Origin: Teratosphaeria epicoccoides
Lineage: Eukaryota; Ascomycota; Dothideomycetes; Mycosphaerellales; Teratosphaeriaceae
Reading direction: 5' to 3'
Length of the DNA: 43,666 nt
Assembly: GCA_021401465.1 (NCBI GenBank)
Contig: JADDMT010000189.1
Coordinates: 1-43,666 of the forward strand
Shown here: piece by piece, positions 43,253 to 43,666 of the stretch
How the letters are laid out: each line of letters starts with the position of its first letter
Numbering within the stretch: the first letter of the stretch is position 1
Notes under the pieces: model-generated
The model's database searches: none
What the model was told of the DNA's origin: nothing
Seen by the model: the letters and a program-made list of their open reading frames with translations, nothing else
Translations under genes and position numbers: made by a program

Positions 43253-43666
43253 TAACGGAGACATTAGCAGAAGGATAGGAGAGAGTTAAGGGATCCATAG
43301 ACGGGAACCTGATCTATACTGATGTAGTCCTGGCAAATAATACCGGGACATCAGCTCTCATCGATGAAGGGTGCCAATGCTACGCTACAATTAACGGAGA
43401 CCTAGCAAAAGGTCTCGGCTTGAGCTTAATAAGCAAGGAGTCACGCATAGCGAGGGGCGCAACAGCGTCGATGCGAGACTCCGCGGTAGAAGGAGTAGTC
43501 GCCTTCCGGATAGAAATCGAGGGGTTCTAGCAACTAGTATACGCATACGTAGTAAAGGATCTAGCCTTCCCCCTGATACTAGGGAACCCCTAGAAGGCTC
43601 ACAATAAAGTGCGGACCGCGCCAGAAAGGCGTCAGTATTAGCATGGAAGAGCGGGACGGTAGATAA
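43222..43666 (+). pseudogene. pol: Pol start: retropepsin-like protease, -1 frame (partial)
   Basis: The frame opens across the gag stop (LTPARSQEAGVTETLAEG) and continues to the window end with only TAG interruptions. The protease core reads TSALIDEGCQCYATI, with DEG at the position of the usual DSG/DTG, then FPLILGNPW, the second conserved retropepsin block, at about 43570-43600. DEG is unusual and is not an obvious single RIP change. The rest of pol is beyond the window. Confidence 0.75.

Larger units (their letters stand above)
41837..43666 (+). mobile_element. Younger Ty3/Gypsy-like element, 5' part (LTR, gag, protease)
   Basis: It is inserted in the Copia RNase H. A 162-bp LTR is followed by a short leader, gag from the ATG at 42020, and a protease in the -1 frame to the window edge. 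Damage is light: about ten TAG codons in gag and few in pol, so it is younger than its host. The family differs from copies 1 and 2 (short LTR, frameshifted pol). RT is outside the window, so Gypsy is inferred from gag and protease style. Confidence 0.8.

Noticed and set aside
1..43666. CRISPR arrays, rRNA genes or a secondary-metabolite cluster
   Set aside because: No spaced identical repeats, no rRNA-like stretches, and no polyketide, peptide synthetase or tailoring enzyme genes beside the Zn2Cys6 regulator.

Overview
This looks like a filamentous ascomycete chromosome, most likely a Dothideomycete. Short introns (49-70 bp), a Zn2Cys6 regulator, PEX11 and NSE2 of fungal type, and retrotransposons riddled with C-to-T / G-to-A changes all fit that. 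The class assignment is inference. The window has two compartments: a balanced-composition gene island (about 18.99-36.9 kb), and flanks (1-18.9 kb and 37.4-43.67 kb) made of nested LTR retrotransposons damaged by repeat-induced point mutation (RIP). In the flanks tryptophan codons have become TAG, some Gln codons TAA, and zinc-knuckle Cys/His codons Tyr, while reading frames stay uninterrupted by indels for kilobases.

Left block. A minus-strand Ty3/Gypsy copy enters from the left edge (1-3222; gag, protease and RT in one frame, 5' LTR 2890-3222). Then come two divergent, unidentified RIP-damaged genes (3420-4892 minus; about 5700-6725 plus, the latter with a MYND-type zinc finger), and a plus-strand chromodomain tail of another Gypsy copy (7170-7648). 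Next is a nearly complete 9-kb minus-strand copy of the same Gypsy family (7649-16631; both LTRs and a polypurine tract). It carries an antisense accessory gene with its own TATA box between pol and the 3' LTR, and three nested insertions (a 241-bp element, a 165-bp solo LTR, a 391-bp solo LTR). A second Gypsy gag relic and decayed LTR (16.7-18.67 kb) close the block.

Gene island. In order: a Zn2Cys6 transcription factor (660 aa, four exons, one GC-AG intron), PEX11 (236 aa, three exons), a 1783-aa coiled-coil protein, a Ser-rich single-pass membrane protein (246 aa), an NSE2/MMS21-type SUMO ligase (448 aa), a mitochondrial 2-oxoglutarate/malate-type carrier (341 aa, three exons), and a possible small gene of unresolved structure. 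These are mostly core cell functions and do not form a pathway cluster.

Right block. A plus-strand Ty1/Copia element (37.4-41.84 kb), one frame from gag to RNase H, is interrupted by a younger, lightly damaged plus-strand Gypsy element (41837 to the end; LTR, gag, protease). That younger element shows a complete -1 ribosomal frameshift signal at the gag end: slippery heptamer, 6-nt spacer and GC-rich hairpin. Its LTR family matches the 165-bp solo LTR nested in the left block, which links the two blocks in time.
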